From assembly GCA_050084515.1 (NCBI GenBank), contig CM114275.1, positions 3,534,001-3,598,000 of the forward strand: DNA of 64,000 nt, in the 5' to 3' direction. How positions within the stretch are numbered: position 1 is the first letter of the stretch; each line of letters starts with the position of its first letter. Under the pieces are notes generated by a model, which was given only the letters and a program-made list of their open reading frames with translations, made no database searches and was not told where the DNA came from. The translations under genes and the position numbers were made by a program. Shown here piece by piece: positions 23,101 to 34,305 of the stretch. Source of the DNA: Blasia pusilla (Eukaryota > Marchantiophyta > Marchantiopsida > Blasiales).

Positions 23101-23280
23101 GCCATACCTAAAATTGGGAGGTTTTCAAGAAACTTAAAGTCACCAAAATTGCGGGCGAATTAATGTCGGTGCTGGTCTTGTACACCTAACACTTAGGGAG
23201 TGTCAAAGTAGTGAACTGTCCGTAATTACATGGCCGGGGACTTCTTAAGAGGGAACGGTGTGAAATAGTTAAAGTCACCA
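20120..23280. other. Intergenic DNA, GAAGC-rich patch
   Basis: No gene is supported. Between 21,240 and 21,560 the motifs ACGAAGC and GCTTCGT recur many times, and a 34-bp unit (AGAGGAGAGGAGAATAAA...) is tandemly doubled at 21,249-21,306. The region 21,700-21,940 with a TATTTAAG box could be part of an LTR, but no partner was found. Confidence 0.35.
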
Positions 23281-23289
23281 AAACTAACG

Positions 23290-23640
23290 TCGGGATGGAA
23301 GTGGGGGTGGGCCACCACGTCATGAGAGAGCTTGCGTTGGGGTTATTAGGGACACACAACTCTTATGTTCGGAGGACTAACTCTCTCTTCCAGCCCGCGA
23401 GGGGAGGGATGAGCTCTCGCATGGACGGGCGAATAAGTTCTCTAGGTGTTGTTGATATTATTTTTGTTGTTGATGATTTTGGTCGCTAGAGAAGGCTCTC
23501 TTCGACGCCGATTTTGGCCCGCGGGTGTTTTGGGCTCTCTATGCTCACCCTCCTTTGTATCTCGATGGGTTTTCCATCCAAGTATCTATTAAAATGTATA
23601 TTCCATTCTTTCGGAGGCCTTCGGGAACTTTGGTTACGCA
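23290..23640 (+). mobile_element. 3' end of a LINE (family A), 5' truncated
   Basis: The segment around 23,440-23,610 matches the 3' ends at 26.7-26.9 kb and (inverted) 59.1-59.3 kb. Shared parts are GTTGTTGATATT, the stop context GATTTTGGTCGCTAG, a G/C-run-like spacer, TCCTTTGTATCTCGATGGGTTTTCCATC and a T/A-rich tail ending CATTCT. These are the C-terminal codons and 3' UTR of one LINE family, and 5' truncation is usual for such elements. The upstream boundary is unclear. Confidence 0.6.
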
Positions 23641-24244
23641 TAATCCTAGTTTAGAGAAACGAGTAGTAAAATATGTGTGCCATTTCTGTAAAAGACGTTT
23701 TTATAAGGATGTCCAGAGAGATTTTTGTCTTCTTTCCGAAGATATGAATTTTCACATTTTTTTTATATTTTATAAATAATAGTAATTATTCAATAAAGTT
23801 CACTTGTGTGGACTTAAGGACAATGTCTTCCTGCCCCAAACTTCTTACGCGTGGGGGAAGAATTGAGTGGCCCTATTAGTACTATGGTTGGGGAATGTTT
23901 AAGGGATGCTTACTAGCTAGAGGTGATATGATCGAATGGGAAGTTAGCGGTTTCTATTTCCAATTTCCTGATGATTCATATATTAATGAGTTTATATATT
24001 AATGTGTATATTCAACTTAGATATGACATGTGTCTATTGTCTCTTTGGTGTAACATTTGAATTGCGACTAGTAGATCTCCGAGCGATGCACATAAGGGGC
24101 TAATGATGGGTAATTTGAATTAACTATCATCGGGCCCCTAATTGATCCCAAATCCACCCAAGCCTTAACCCACCCCAAATCTTCTTAGCATCCAAATCAA
24201 CCCCTAATTTGATTGACCTCATATTTGACTCTAAATTATCTAAG

Positions 24245-24475
24245 GTTGAGTGGCTAAAAATGCCACATGTCAACATCACAATTAAATTTAAATTATGAAA
24301 GACACATGTCAAGATGTGAGTGACTAAAAGTGCCACGTGTGATGATTATAATCAATTTTAAACTACAGCGGCCACATGTCAAAACTCCATGACTAAAATC
24401 ATCACAAGTCGACATCAACATCATTAATACTAAACTATCAAGGTGCCAAGGGCAAAATATGTCACATGAGCTTTT
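24245..24475. repeat. Imperfect tandem repeat with CACATG/CACGTG cores
   Basis: About three copies of a 65-70-bp unit contain TGACTAAAA, then GCCACATGTCAA, then ATCA and TTAAACTA. The repeated CACATGTCA and one CACGTG resemble bHLH binding sites, but no gene is near enough to give them a role. Confidence 0.5.
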
Positions 24476-24933
24476 TGAAAACAAAAAGCGCATAATAATA
24501 AAGATGAATTAATAATCGACCAACCGAGTATGTAAACCATGTCTATGTCACTTTGATGGCATTCTCTTGTCACTTGTTGTCCCTACGGTAGAGCTTTGAA
24601 CCGACCTGCCCAGATAGCCTGAAGCGTCATCGCATGCTTTTGTCTGGTTTTCGTGAGGAAATACAGGTCAGGAGTGTTCGAATGGAAGATGATGGACAGG
24701 CGTGTACGTGCATCGGGTTTCGCGTTGAATTAGAGAAGGCCACGAGTTGATTGAAAGAGGTTGTGAAAGAGTGGCGTTGCGCGACCGATTTCCGTCCGAA
24801 GACGACGATTTCGCGGCCATGGGAGCCGTTTTCGCCGTTGGTGGATGGTCTCTCGAGTCTTGTAAGCCTCGTGAGGATCTGTAGTCTGTCACGGAATTCG
24901 CGGGGTTTTCATATCGTAAGGACCCGTAAGGAT

Positions 24934-24996
24934 TGTATGCGATCACCGCGCGGTCTTCTCATACACCAGTCTATACCCGCGCGGTGATCGCATACA
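24934..24996. repeat. Perfect 20-bp inverted repeat
   Basis: TGTATGCGATCACCGCGCGG (24,934-24,953) is exactly complementary to 24,977-24,996, with a 23-bp loop. The arms are CpG-rich. It is the first of several fold-backs in the next 800 bp. Confidence 0.85.
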
Positions 24997-25087
24997 CTCA
25001 GGAGCTTTGCCCCGGAGTCTGAATCGCATTGCCCGAGTCTGAATCCCGACGCCCATGCGTAATCTGAGTCAGTACATATCTCAACCT

Positions 25088-25200
25088 GTGGAGCGGACTA
25101 GTATCTTTCGACCTCAAATTCTAAATCACGATTTAGAATTTCCGGGGAGGGATCCTATTCCCTCCTCAAGGTCTTTGCTAGTTCGCAGAAGAACGCAACC
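25088..25200. repeat. Nested fold-back region
   Basis: A 12-bp perfect palindrome arm pair AAATTCTAAATC/GATTTAGAATTT with a 2-bp loop lies at about 25,119-25,144, followed by GGAGGGA/TCCCTCC (about 25,146-25,168). Outer flanks GCGGACTAGTA (about 25,092) and TTGCTAGTTCGC (about 25,176) pair imperfectly around both. Together they can form a multibranched fold. No RNA family is recognised. Confidence 0.6.
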
Positions 25201-25597
25201 GGATCGACTCCTGTATCTTAAGGAGGTAATATTCATTTCAAAATCTCCCTGTGCTAGAAACATGGATTTCGCTGACTTTCCCAGTCAAGAGGAACATTCC
25301 TACCGCCTTGTATGTCCACTCCCACTGAAAAACTTCTACGGATGAGAGAAACTCGGGCATGTAGGGCTACATGACCGAACCAGCGACCACTGAAATGGCG
25401 GAAGGAGCATCCCAATTAACTGTGACCAAAGACGTCTACTGATACGTTTTGAAGTATCCGTCTAATAGGCCGTGCCATGGAATCCAACTGCAAACGAAGT
25501 CAGAAATCCGTCTTCTACCAGAAGTACATTCACGATACAGGGACCTGTCAGGTCGGTCCCTAGACGGCGGACTCCCTCCATGACACGCCTTATTAAT

Positions 25598-25700
25598 CTT
25601 ACCTACCCGAATCGCATTTCTTTGTCAGATTCACCCCACTCTATTAGTAATAATAGAGTGGGGTGAATCTGACAAATAAATGCGATTCGGGTAGGGTAAG
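25598..25700. repeat. About 49-bp near-perfect inverted repeat
   Basis: The left arm 25,598-25,646 and right arm 25,651-25,700 are complementary except for one mismatch and one 1-bp indel, with the loop GTAA. The right arm runs into ACCCTAAACCCTAAA (two telomere-like units), and a LINE fragment begins directly after. It could be a fold-back element or a template-switch product. Confidence 0.85.
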
Positions 25701-25717
25701 ACCCTAAACCCTAAATT

Positions 25718-26990
25718 CCACTCTTGGCCGATTTCTTTTGGTGGAGTAGGTCTTCTCTCGACCGAGTTAGTGGCGCCCTCCGCTTTTTTAGGGAGTTGGG
25801 CCATAGTGGCACCGCTCCTTTGCTCCCGATTTTTGGTTAGAGATAGACCGCTCCTTCTACACTACGTCTCCCAGGTCGAGGATGGTTCTTTCCCACTTCA
25901 GTCTTCACTCACAGCTTATAGAGATTCCTTCGAGTTGAGGCCAAAGCGGTTCTCCCCACTTTCTCCTCCTTAGTTACCTTCGGTCAATGGGCTCCAATCT
26001 TCCTTGATGGAAGCCCACTTTGAGGCAGTTTTTAGAGGCACTATGTCGACGGGAATATCCCCATGGAGGTTAGGCCCGATCGCTCTTGCTCAGGCTCATG
26101 GGTAGGGGCGCCCTCTTGACGGCTTTCCGGCACCACTTACCTATACCACAACTATGCGATTCCGCTTTGGGCCCCCAACCGAAGTGGTTGGTTCGACTAG
26201 AAGTGTCGCCGACTGGATCCACTTGGTGTGCATTTGGCACGCTGTCCAATTGGAGGTGAGAGGATAGCCACTCACGATCAATCGGGATATCATGTTCAGA
26301 AGATTGCTCGAGAGTGGCTTCCATGTGCAAAGAGAGAGGCACTACTCCTTGCGGGATTCCCTCATTCGTGCCGATCTCTACATGACGTGAGGCTGAGGTG
26401 GTTGTGGCGGACGTGGTAGTCCACAGATCCTACGCGGAATGCGAGCCCGGCGAATGCTACAAGGAGCGGCGGCGGCGGCAGACGGCGAAGAAGACACATA
26501 TCTCTGACGACTACGAGGACACATCTTCATCCCTGGCCTAGAGATGTATGGGGCTATGGGGGAGAGGTTACTACGGACTGCGCCCATCATCTCCACTCGA
26601 GAAATGGATTGTCCCTAGGCGATTCTGTATTGTAGGCAGTCAGGTCTCCATAGCGTTGCAGCGTGCCCAGGCTAACTCGGCGGGCTCAGTTGTGGGAGAC
26701 GCCAGCGCTAGAGGCCCACTTAGTAGTAGTCATAGCTCTCTTGTTGTTGCTGATATTGTCTCTGCTGTTGGTGAGTTTCGTCATTAGGGGGGGGAATGCC
26801 CCCTTCTTCCTTTTCTGGTCGTGTTGTGGCCTTCAGGTTTTGACTCTTTGAGTCCCCCTCTTTTGTACTTCCGATGGGTTTTCCATCACTCGTTTTTATC
26901 GAAGTGCATCTTTCATTCTCTTGTAATAAGCTTCACTCAGTCGGGTTTGTGGTCTTCTTCCTGTACGTCTCTTCCACTACGTGTTTTCTT
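25718..26990 (+). pseudogene. LINE (family A) C-terminal ORF2 and 3' UTR, decayed
   Basis: Conserved C-terminal blocks appear in order: AFLGSWAIVAPLLCSRFL (25,785) with LLLHYVSQVEDG, and then a degenerate middle part (VVGSTRS near 26,190; ...REALLLAGFPHS near 26,325). Next is a block corresponding to KKTH...CTHHL of the 59-kb copy (26,488-26,600) and VSIALQRAQA (26,646). After LSSSHSSL and a VGEFRH stop comes the 3' UTR with TTTTGTACTTCCGATGGG and a T-rich end near 26,920. Stops and frameshifts interrupt it. The layout matches the minus-strand copies at 7.5 kb and 59.3 kb. Confidence 0.75.
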
Positions 26991-27079
26991 CCAATACGTG
27001 CCTCAGTTACACGAATCGCCTGACGGGAAGGCGTTTCCTTCGACGGCGGGAATCAAACTTGAGGCTCACTAACATCTTC

Positions 27080-27322
27080 CTGTGGTGTGCTTGGACAGGC
27101 TAGTTATAGTCATCCTTTGACTTAGACGTGAAATCGGAACCTCTTGCTGTGGCATACTTGGACAGGCTAGTTCTAGTTACATTGGAATTTCCACGTTACT
27201 AAGAGGCCCGATAATAATATCATCCGGTACTGAAAGACTTAACAACCTTCGATTGGAATTTCCACGTTACTAAGAGGCCCGATAATAATATCATCCGGTA
27301 CTGAAAGACTTAACAACCTTCG
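27080..27322 (+). repeat. Perfect 71-bp tandem duplication with an older imperfect duplication
   Basis: The units 27,181-27,251 and 27,252-27,322 are identical over 71 bp. Immediately upstream, CTTGGACAGGCTAGTT with its flanks also occurs twice (about 27,088 and 27,152) with substitutions. Nothing here codes. The identity implies a recent slip or unequal exchange. Confidence 0.9.
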
Positions 27323-27669
27323 AAAGATCCCCCCTGCCCAAATAATGACAAAATCCTGGCCATGGACCGACAGAGCCGATCTTATTTTAATGGTGTGACG
27401 TGATGCAGTACCCTCCTATCCTCCCTGTAAGTCATGTACGTCCTTGTCACATCTTGGATGGTTAACTCAGCATCTTCCAGAAGAGAAGCGAACCGAACTG
27501 CAAAAGCGAACACATGAAATCAGGCGACCCTTCTAAAGTCCGATATTTCAAAGGACTTCAACATACCAACTTTAGGTGCATCTCAAGCTGTCTCGTAGAT
27601 TCAACTGCCACTCCTTAAGAGGCATTCAATGCTTAAAAGCTGAAGGATGTGAGGCGAATAGATGTACAA

Positions 27670-30600
27670 CTACTGTGTTGACTTGAGGGCTTTACCTGTA
27701 ACTTCCACATATTTGACTAATCTGTCAGAAATTAAATTCATTACACCTACTCGTGACCCTGCTATGAGGTAAGATCTCTCTTCACTGAAGGCTTCCAAGA
27801 GCCAGCGAGCATTGGAACTTGGAGAAAATCTTACGTGAGTCTCTAGAAGCCATGACATCTTTCCAAGCAGCGCTAAGTCCCGTCAGCCGTTGACCAAGCT
27901 CCGAAACAACACTGCTCATTTCTCTCAGCCTTGGATGCTTAGGGGCGTCTCCACAGTCCTCTTCGAGGATTACAGAACTGTTCTTGCTCTGATCTGCATC
28001 CCTTGTGAGCGAAGTTGTCTTTGGCACCGCCTTGGATAGCAAGATTCCTGGACAAGGCCGTTGTCCAGGAAAGATTTCCTCCGACAAAAACTTAGTCTTA
28101 CGACTACCCAAGCGCCATAGAATAGCCTCCCTTGCCAGTGAACCAAGCAGAAGAGAAGTTGCTTGAAGTTGTAAAGTGATTGACGAGGTGCTCTCTCCCG
28201 AGAGCTGATATTCCAAGGAGATGGAGATCGTTCCAACATCAGATGCAGATAGAACAATTGTCTGAAGAGCCTAGTAACACGGAATGGACAATCACACTGT
28301 AAGTTGGAATCTGCACTCCGGAGAGTCCCCACAACTAGCCTGGCTCGCTTCCTGATTTTCATGACGGGGGCAGAAGATACTTGACATACTCAGGTCAAGA
28401 TTCCTGTAAGAAGTACCCTTGAAAGAGCCTTCACACGGTCATTAGGCATGATGGAACCAGGGTCCGCCAATTTTATTAGTAGGTTAAACAAAAGAGAAAA
28501 AGATTGCAGGACAAACGAAGATTCGCAGCTCAAAACTGAGGACGTGATCGACATTCTAGCATAGATGAACTCAAGCGGGACATGTTCATCATATTCCAAG
28601 TTTCAAATTTGGCTCTTTCAAGTAGTGAATTTCACGCAGCAAATGTGCAAAAAAAATCAGTGGGATTTGGAACAAGACATCCCATAGATTAACCACCAGT
28701 CTGTGAGTCAGTGTCCTGGTTGGTAAAATATTAGTTCATTGCGCAACACATGACCGATTAAGTAAAATGAAGAGGTAGACAAACCCAAATCAAAGTTTCA
28801 CCAGTTGAAGTCATGGAGAGAAGCTGCACCTGGGACTTGGCTTCCTTGCTGAGGAGATCCTCGAGATAGAGCTCTTGCCATACTCCTGCGATGTCTTTGA
28901 GGTGTATAGAATTCTTCGAACAAATCAAATTGATTTTTCCTGAAAAAGTTGCCAATTGGAGATCCTTTCTCTCCAAATCTTCTCCGAAGTTATTAGATTT
29001 AACCACCAGCTTTTGGTGGGTCCAGGAGAGAACCCCCACCTGTGGTGGTGGGACCTGGAGGAGAGAAAGTAAATCCAGTCGATACGTGGATAGAAGAATT
29101 AATGCCGCTCCAGAAGTTTGCCTTGTATTTAAGTTTTCCATGTTTGCTTTGTCTGGAGTGTCTACAGCTGGGCAAGTTTCCAACTTGCTATCTATTGCAT
29201 CAACCAATGGGCAGAAGGGATCACTCCTTGGCTTCTTATGATAAGTTTGGGTTAAGTTTTTCTTAGAGGGTTGGTGTGTTGCAACTGAATGGTGTGGATC
29301 GTGAAGATGGCAGAGGAATATAGATGCAAGAACAGGATTGAAACTTTTGCCTGGAAGCTGCAGAATAATCTCCTCTGTAAAATCAGCACCGACCGGCAAA
29401 CCCAAACCCTTATTTATCACAATCGAAGAATGCACAACCTCTGCTTTATCTGAGTTTATGGTCCGAAGCTCCAGAAGCAAGGACCAGTATGGAGACACTG
29501 CATGCTGACTGTGATTAGATAACTTGATTGCAATCTTTACCCTGCAATTCACATTTCCGGAGTACCCAAGTAAATTTTCCTTACTTGTCCCAAACGAGAG
29601 TTTTTTTGGAGATATTAGTCCTGGAGTTTGATCTCTGACTGTTAAGGAGGACCACAGCTTTCCCACAGGTGTTTCTCCATTCAAATTAGAGTCAGGACGG
29701 CGTGGCACATTTCTGGTCTTGTCAGAGCAGATTTCATCCGCCAGTTGCAGAGCAATAGCCAGATCGTTGAGAGCAAGGGTTATGCATGAATTGTGACTTT
29801 TTAGCACATTTGTCGATTCTGCAACATCAGCGACAATTTGCAACAATTCCTGCACACATCGTCTGCAGTTTCATTAGAGAAAGGAAAACCGACCTTACGG
29901 ACAGAAGGAGAAGAAGACTTAGATCATTCTCTGGTACTACTTGATGAATGCTCTTAAATTGGACAAGAGTAAAATGAAAGAGACAAACCTTAGCTGGATA
30001 CAGGATAACATTCAAATAGTTGGTCAGATTTTTAGAGAGAACAAATGATGATGGTTCCATTTTGACTAATGCTCTCTTAGCCTCAAGATCTAGGAGAACA
30101 CCTGAACTCTCTCTTCCATTCTTGACTGTGAAGATCGCCAGTTCTTTTGGAGACTTGACTCAAACGTCGATGCACGATTGCTGATATGGTTCGACACTTC
30201 AACACCTAGAAGTCGCCCTCTTGTTGTCAAGGCCACCAGCGGTCTGCTGCTTCTGATGCCTCCAAACACACCCCTCCCTGCAATATCCATCACTACATCT
30301 GCAACAGCAACAGTGTGTGACAAGAGTTCTTTTCTAAGAGTCCAGTCCTCAGTTGTACTTTGAACAGAGGGGCCACTGACTGGAAGCTTCTGAGTTATGT
30401 TTGAGTTAGAGAAAGGCATGGGATCCTGACCAGCTCTACTGGGGTTTCCTGCTCTCAAACTCTTCTGGGGCAGCGTTTTTGCCCCTCCCAACATCTCAAA
30501 CAAATCAGTATACAGTATTTCGGCCCTGGAGCAGTAACAAAGACGATGAGGTCCTAACATACAAGCCGCTGATATGGGAGAATTCAGCTCCCACTCATGA

Positions 30601-33033
30601 TGAATGAGGTTTCTCTCATTTAGCTGCCTTGCAGTTGAACTTTGGCTCACACATCTCCAAGAAAATGTAGCACTGGAAGGCCAGAAAGGCCCATTCTCCC
30701 CCTCAGTGAACCTTTCTCTCACACCTGTTATTAAAATAACTCGTCCCAACTGACCAATGATTAGCAATGAATGGCTTTGCAGTTCTCCCATCTTATGATC
30801 CCTATCATTTCCTCTCTGATTGTACATTTGACTGCCACTTATGATCGGTGGAACAGAAAGGATTGCAACAATTGGTTGAGAAAAATCACAAAGTACCCTG
30901 CTGCAAGATATCCCCGGGTCTGAAGGTGATAGTGAAGTCGAATACACCTCACCTTTGGCATCACCTGCAAGTAGAGATAGATTTGTACTCCTGATGAGGA
31001 TTGAGCTCCACTTGCAAACAACTGTCCTCTCACTTTCAAGCAGACTCTCTGAAGTGAAGAAGAGATCTTTGAGTGATATTTTCCAGAGAGGCAACATGTC
31101 CATAAGTTCTTTGTGATCCTGAGAAAGCTGGAGAAAACCCAAAAAAAGAATCTTATAAGCCCTGAGAATTACCATATATCAGTCCAAGTTTGGCAGTCAC
31201 CTTGTCTGGCTCTCCGAATATAGTCCTGAATAATTTTTCATCTAGAACAGAGGCCGTTCGTTCTGGTAGCTCAGGAGATTTTCCTCGGACCAAGACAGAA
31301 GCATAGAGAAGACAAGTTGGCCTCCAATCTGTTGATGGACTGTCACACTGAACTGGGAGTACATGAGACATAAGAGTTGGGCCCCTGGACAAGTCGTTGG
31401 AGCTCACTTGTATGACTTTCAGAACTCTGGATGCAGCCAGTAAGGCTACCTGCAGCAAAGACATACGTTTGATAAGCCGATTTAAAAGAGGTAACACTTG
31501 GTAGCACTCTTGTAAAGTTCCTGACAACTGTATGATGTGTAAATATACAATTACATGGTCATGGTCTATAGTTGAAGTGATTTCGTCTCGCCAATGTAGA
31601 CCTTACTAAAAAATGCACACTAGTTAGGCATTACCATGAGCAAGGAGTGCATGTCAAAGCTCTGGCATATTGACTCTATCCACCTCAAACTTGATGGAAG
31701 TACGATACAACACCTGCCAGACTAGTACACTCCAACATTTTCAAATTCAGGTTGGTCAATGCCGTGTAGGATTTAGGATTTCAGAGCTCACAGAGCCTCT
31801 TGGACCAAACGCAGCTATCGAGACACCGGGTACGGTATCGAGGAGAGCGGTCTGTGGAACTGAGCGAACTTCCTGCTTGTTGCGATCCCTTGAAGCTACA
31901 GCGATGTCTATTTTCGTGTGTCGGGTTGAAAACTCCATCAGCCCAGAAGACTTGTCTGTGGTGTGGCTGCTTTCATGAGTCGTCTTTCTTGCATGCGTAC
32001 TGCGACCATCCTTTAGTTTGTGGGCTATTTTCCTCATATCCTGCTTGGGGTTCTCCATATCACTGTCAACGAGTTCAATGTGATTCTGGTTTGCTCTTTG
32101 GGAAGCTTTGATTGCGGATGATGGCTTGTCATCAATTTCGTTCGGTAGAATCTCCAGCACTGCTTTTTGAAGCTCTCCAGGAATAGTCTCTCTGCTCATC
32201 TTCGCAGCCCTGGTAGTTCCACATGATGCATTCAGCTGAGTGCAAGGGTTCCGACGACGTCCATACACAAACAAAACCTCTCTCTGTCGCCAGGTTGGTA
32301 AATATAAACCTAGAAAAAGCAGCTTGATACCTTTCAGTCGATTCGGCATAAATCGTTGAGAAGGGCAGGAGCCAAATTCGTCCGTCCGAAGTTATGGCAA
32401 GCAATGTAGCGTCGGGCGACTTGTTCTCGGAAAGCATATCCAGCTCGACGGTTTTCTTCTCACGACCTCGACTACTTAATGAAGGGTTGAAGAGGAGAAA
32501 AGTTGGGTCTGACGGAAAGCGCCAAATCCACTGCAATTTGCAAAGTCGTATCAGGGATTGAAATAAAGTCGATAGAATCACAATTGAGAACATCTGCCGA
32601 ATATGAAAATGTAGGAAAGAGCTTCCCAATTCGGATTTGAAAATGGGGGGAAACCCCAGAGTTTAGAGGAGGTAAGTCGGGACACAAAGCAGGAGATCCG
32701 AAGATCTCTTCGTCCGCAAGACGAATCAGACACAGCACTCCCCGGACAAGAAAGTGGATCCAATCTCCTAAACTGAAGCAAATGAAAGTTAAATGCCAAG
32801 TCGACAGGGATTGAGCATCAACTACGGACCACGAGCCTCGAGTCCTGAAAGATGTGCACCAGACACGGCAAAGCCCGACAGGCCACCCACAGTAGCTGAG
32901 AGCTTCCAATTGCGGCTCCAGTCATGATCGGCCGTCCCTTCATCTGCAGTCGACACCACTCGACATGGCAAGCCTGCTTCTCCATCTTCTCCAGCTCTGG
33001 TTCTACGCCCCAAAAATTCGTTACGACTTCCAC
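27670..33033 (-). CDS. FAAP100: FAAP100-like Fanconi anaemia core-complex subunit (multi-exon)
   Basis: FAAP100 pairs with FANCB and FANCL in the complex that ubiquitinates FANCD2/FANCI during crosslink repair. Exons with matching phase and GT-AG ends are 32,530-32,331; 32,209-31,792; 31,449-31,201; 31,127-30,102; 29,849-28,785. Coding continues in pieces from about 28,600 to 27,780 (exon joints unsolved), and a first exon lies within 33,033-32,540 (start uncertain). Landmarks shared with the family as I remember it are DEKLFRTIFGE (cf. LFxxLFG), LLAGDAKGEVYSTSL, HSLLIIGQLGRV and LVALTTRGRLLGVEV. A helical segment then begins ELLQIVADVAES, and the C-terminal coiled coil is near LREMSSVVSELGQRL. 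The middle exon 32,209-31,792 adds a disordered, polar linker. The N-terminus is predicted beta-propeller, as in the animal protein. No stop interrupts the defined exons, so the gene is probably functional. The match was made by eye. Confidence 0.6.
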
Positions 33034-33780
33034 ACCAGGCTAAACCCTACGGCCAATCATCATGATTCAATGCAGAATTCTAACACTCCCACAGGAGCAA
33101 GACACTCACACCATCCCCCGTTTATGATACACCCATATCTGAAAGCGCCCAAAATTTGAACACTCATATTGTCTTCCACTATCTCCATCGACCAATCCTC
33201 GCCAGAATACACCTCCCATCCCCTCGCGTAGATCTGCCCACTCCTGCTTGCTTCCTCTCGAGCCAAGGACGCAACAAAACAGAACACCGCACCCCAACTC
33301 TTCCCCGTACACCACTCACGCAGTTGCGCGCAGGTCAGCACCCCACAGTCTCACCATTCTCCTCAATTCAAACAGCGCCTCAACTCCTTCAATCTCCAGA
33401 GTGATCCACCAACGCATACACGCCCGCTCTTTCCCTCAAATTCAAGAAATGCCCTCTCATATCCAATCGGACATGTCAAATCCGCCCGCTGCTCTCGACA
33501 GGCCGGCTCCCAGCGTTCTATTGCGCTTCACCCAAGGCATGAACCGCATCCCTCCGACGTTCAATCCAACCATAGCCCGTCCCTCCCCAACATACACCCC
33601 TCACGCATCACAGTGCCACAGATTGCTCAGGGCTCATTGCGTATGCGTTCTCTTCAGTTCGCGCTCTTTCAAATTTGCTCGGCCGTGGCATTCGATTCCT
33701 GCCTCGTCGGAACTTTGTTCCCGGCACACGGTATCACCCCTCCGGCGGCGGGACCCTAAACGCTAGCCTCGGTCATATTG
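33034..33780. promoter_or_regulatory. Upstream region of the FAAP100-like gene
   Basis: GC content and CpG frequency are raised up to about 33,790, after which the DNA turns sharply AT-rich. This fits a 5' flank or leader. Open frames exist on both strands (33,248-33,766 plus; 33,060-33,341 minus). The minus frame could be an additional upstream exon, but I could not link it by splice sites. Confidence 0.4.
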
Positions 33781-33894
33781 TATTCCGAAGGAGCGCATGA
33801 CACGTGTCACCCTAAATGGCATATGTGCACGAGGTTAATATATATTAGTTAGAGATATTATTAAAAAAGATTTAAATTAAAGAGTCAACGTTTT

Positions 33895-34305
33895 TTTAAT
33901 CTATTTTCACATGCATAAAAGTATCATTAAACCATTCCTCATAAATATAATTTCATTAATCAATTTTTAAGTAATTATTGTTTCAAATTTTAATCCATTT
34001 TACATATACATAAAATCTTCACTAAACTATTCCCCAATAAATATAATTTCGGTACCAATCAAATTAAATCTCACTATTTCCTACAATAATTATCATTTGG
34101 TTTTAACTCATTCTTCACATACTTAAAATCATCATTCTCCCGTAAATATAACTTTCACCAGTCAAGTTAAATCCCATTACTTTCTGTAATAATTATTATT
34201 AAGTTTTAATCCATTCCTCATATACATAAAATCACCATTAAACCACTCTCCCATAAATATAACTCCCACCAATTAAATTAAACACCACTATTTCGTACGA
34301 TCTAT
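33895..34305 (+). repeat. AT-rich tandem repeat, about 105-110-bp period
   Basis: Four diverged units carry TTTTAATCCATT or a variant, then ACATAT/GCATA-CATAAAATCA, then CATTAAACCA, then CATAAATATAA and CCAATTAAATTAAA..CACTATTTC. Units start near 33,898, 33,997, 34,106 and 34,208. The array lies between the FAAP100-like promoter and the LINE cluster. Confidence 0.65.

Noticed and set aside
25690-25718. Telomere-like CCCTAAACCCTAAA
   Set aside because: Only two units are present, next to an inverted repeat. This is too short to be a telomeric remnant.
33248-33766. 172-codon plus-strand frame
   Set aside because: It lies in the GC-raised 5' flank of the FAAP100-like gene. The composition is proline/serine-rich without a domain, and a competing minus-strand frame exists.
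33895-34305. CRISPR-like spacing in the AT-rich repeat array
   Set aside because: The units are about 105-110 bp, diverged over their whole length and without unique spacers. It is an ordinary plant tandem repeat.
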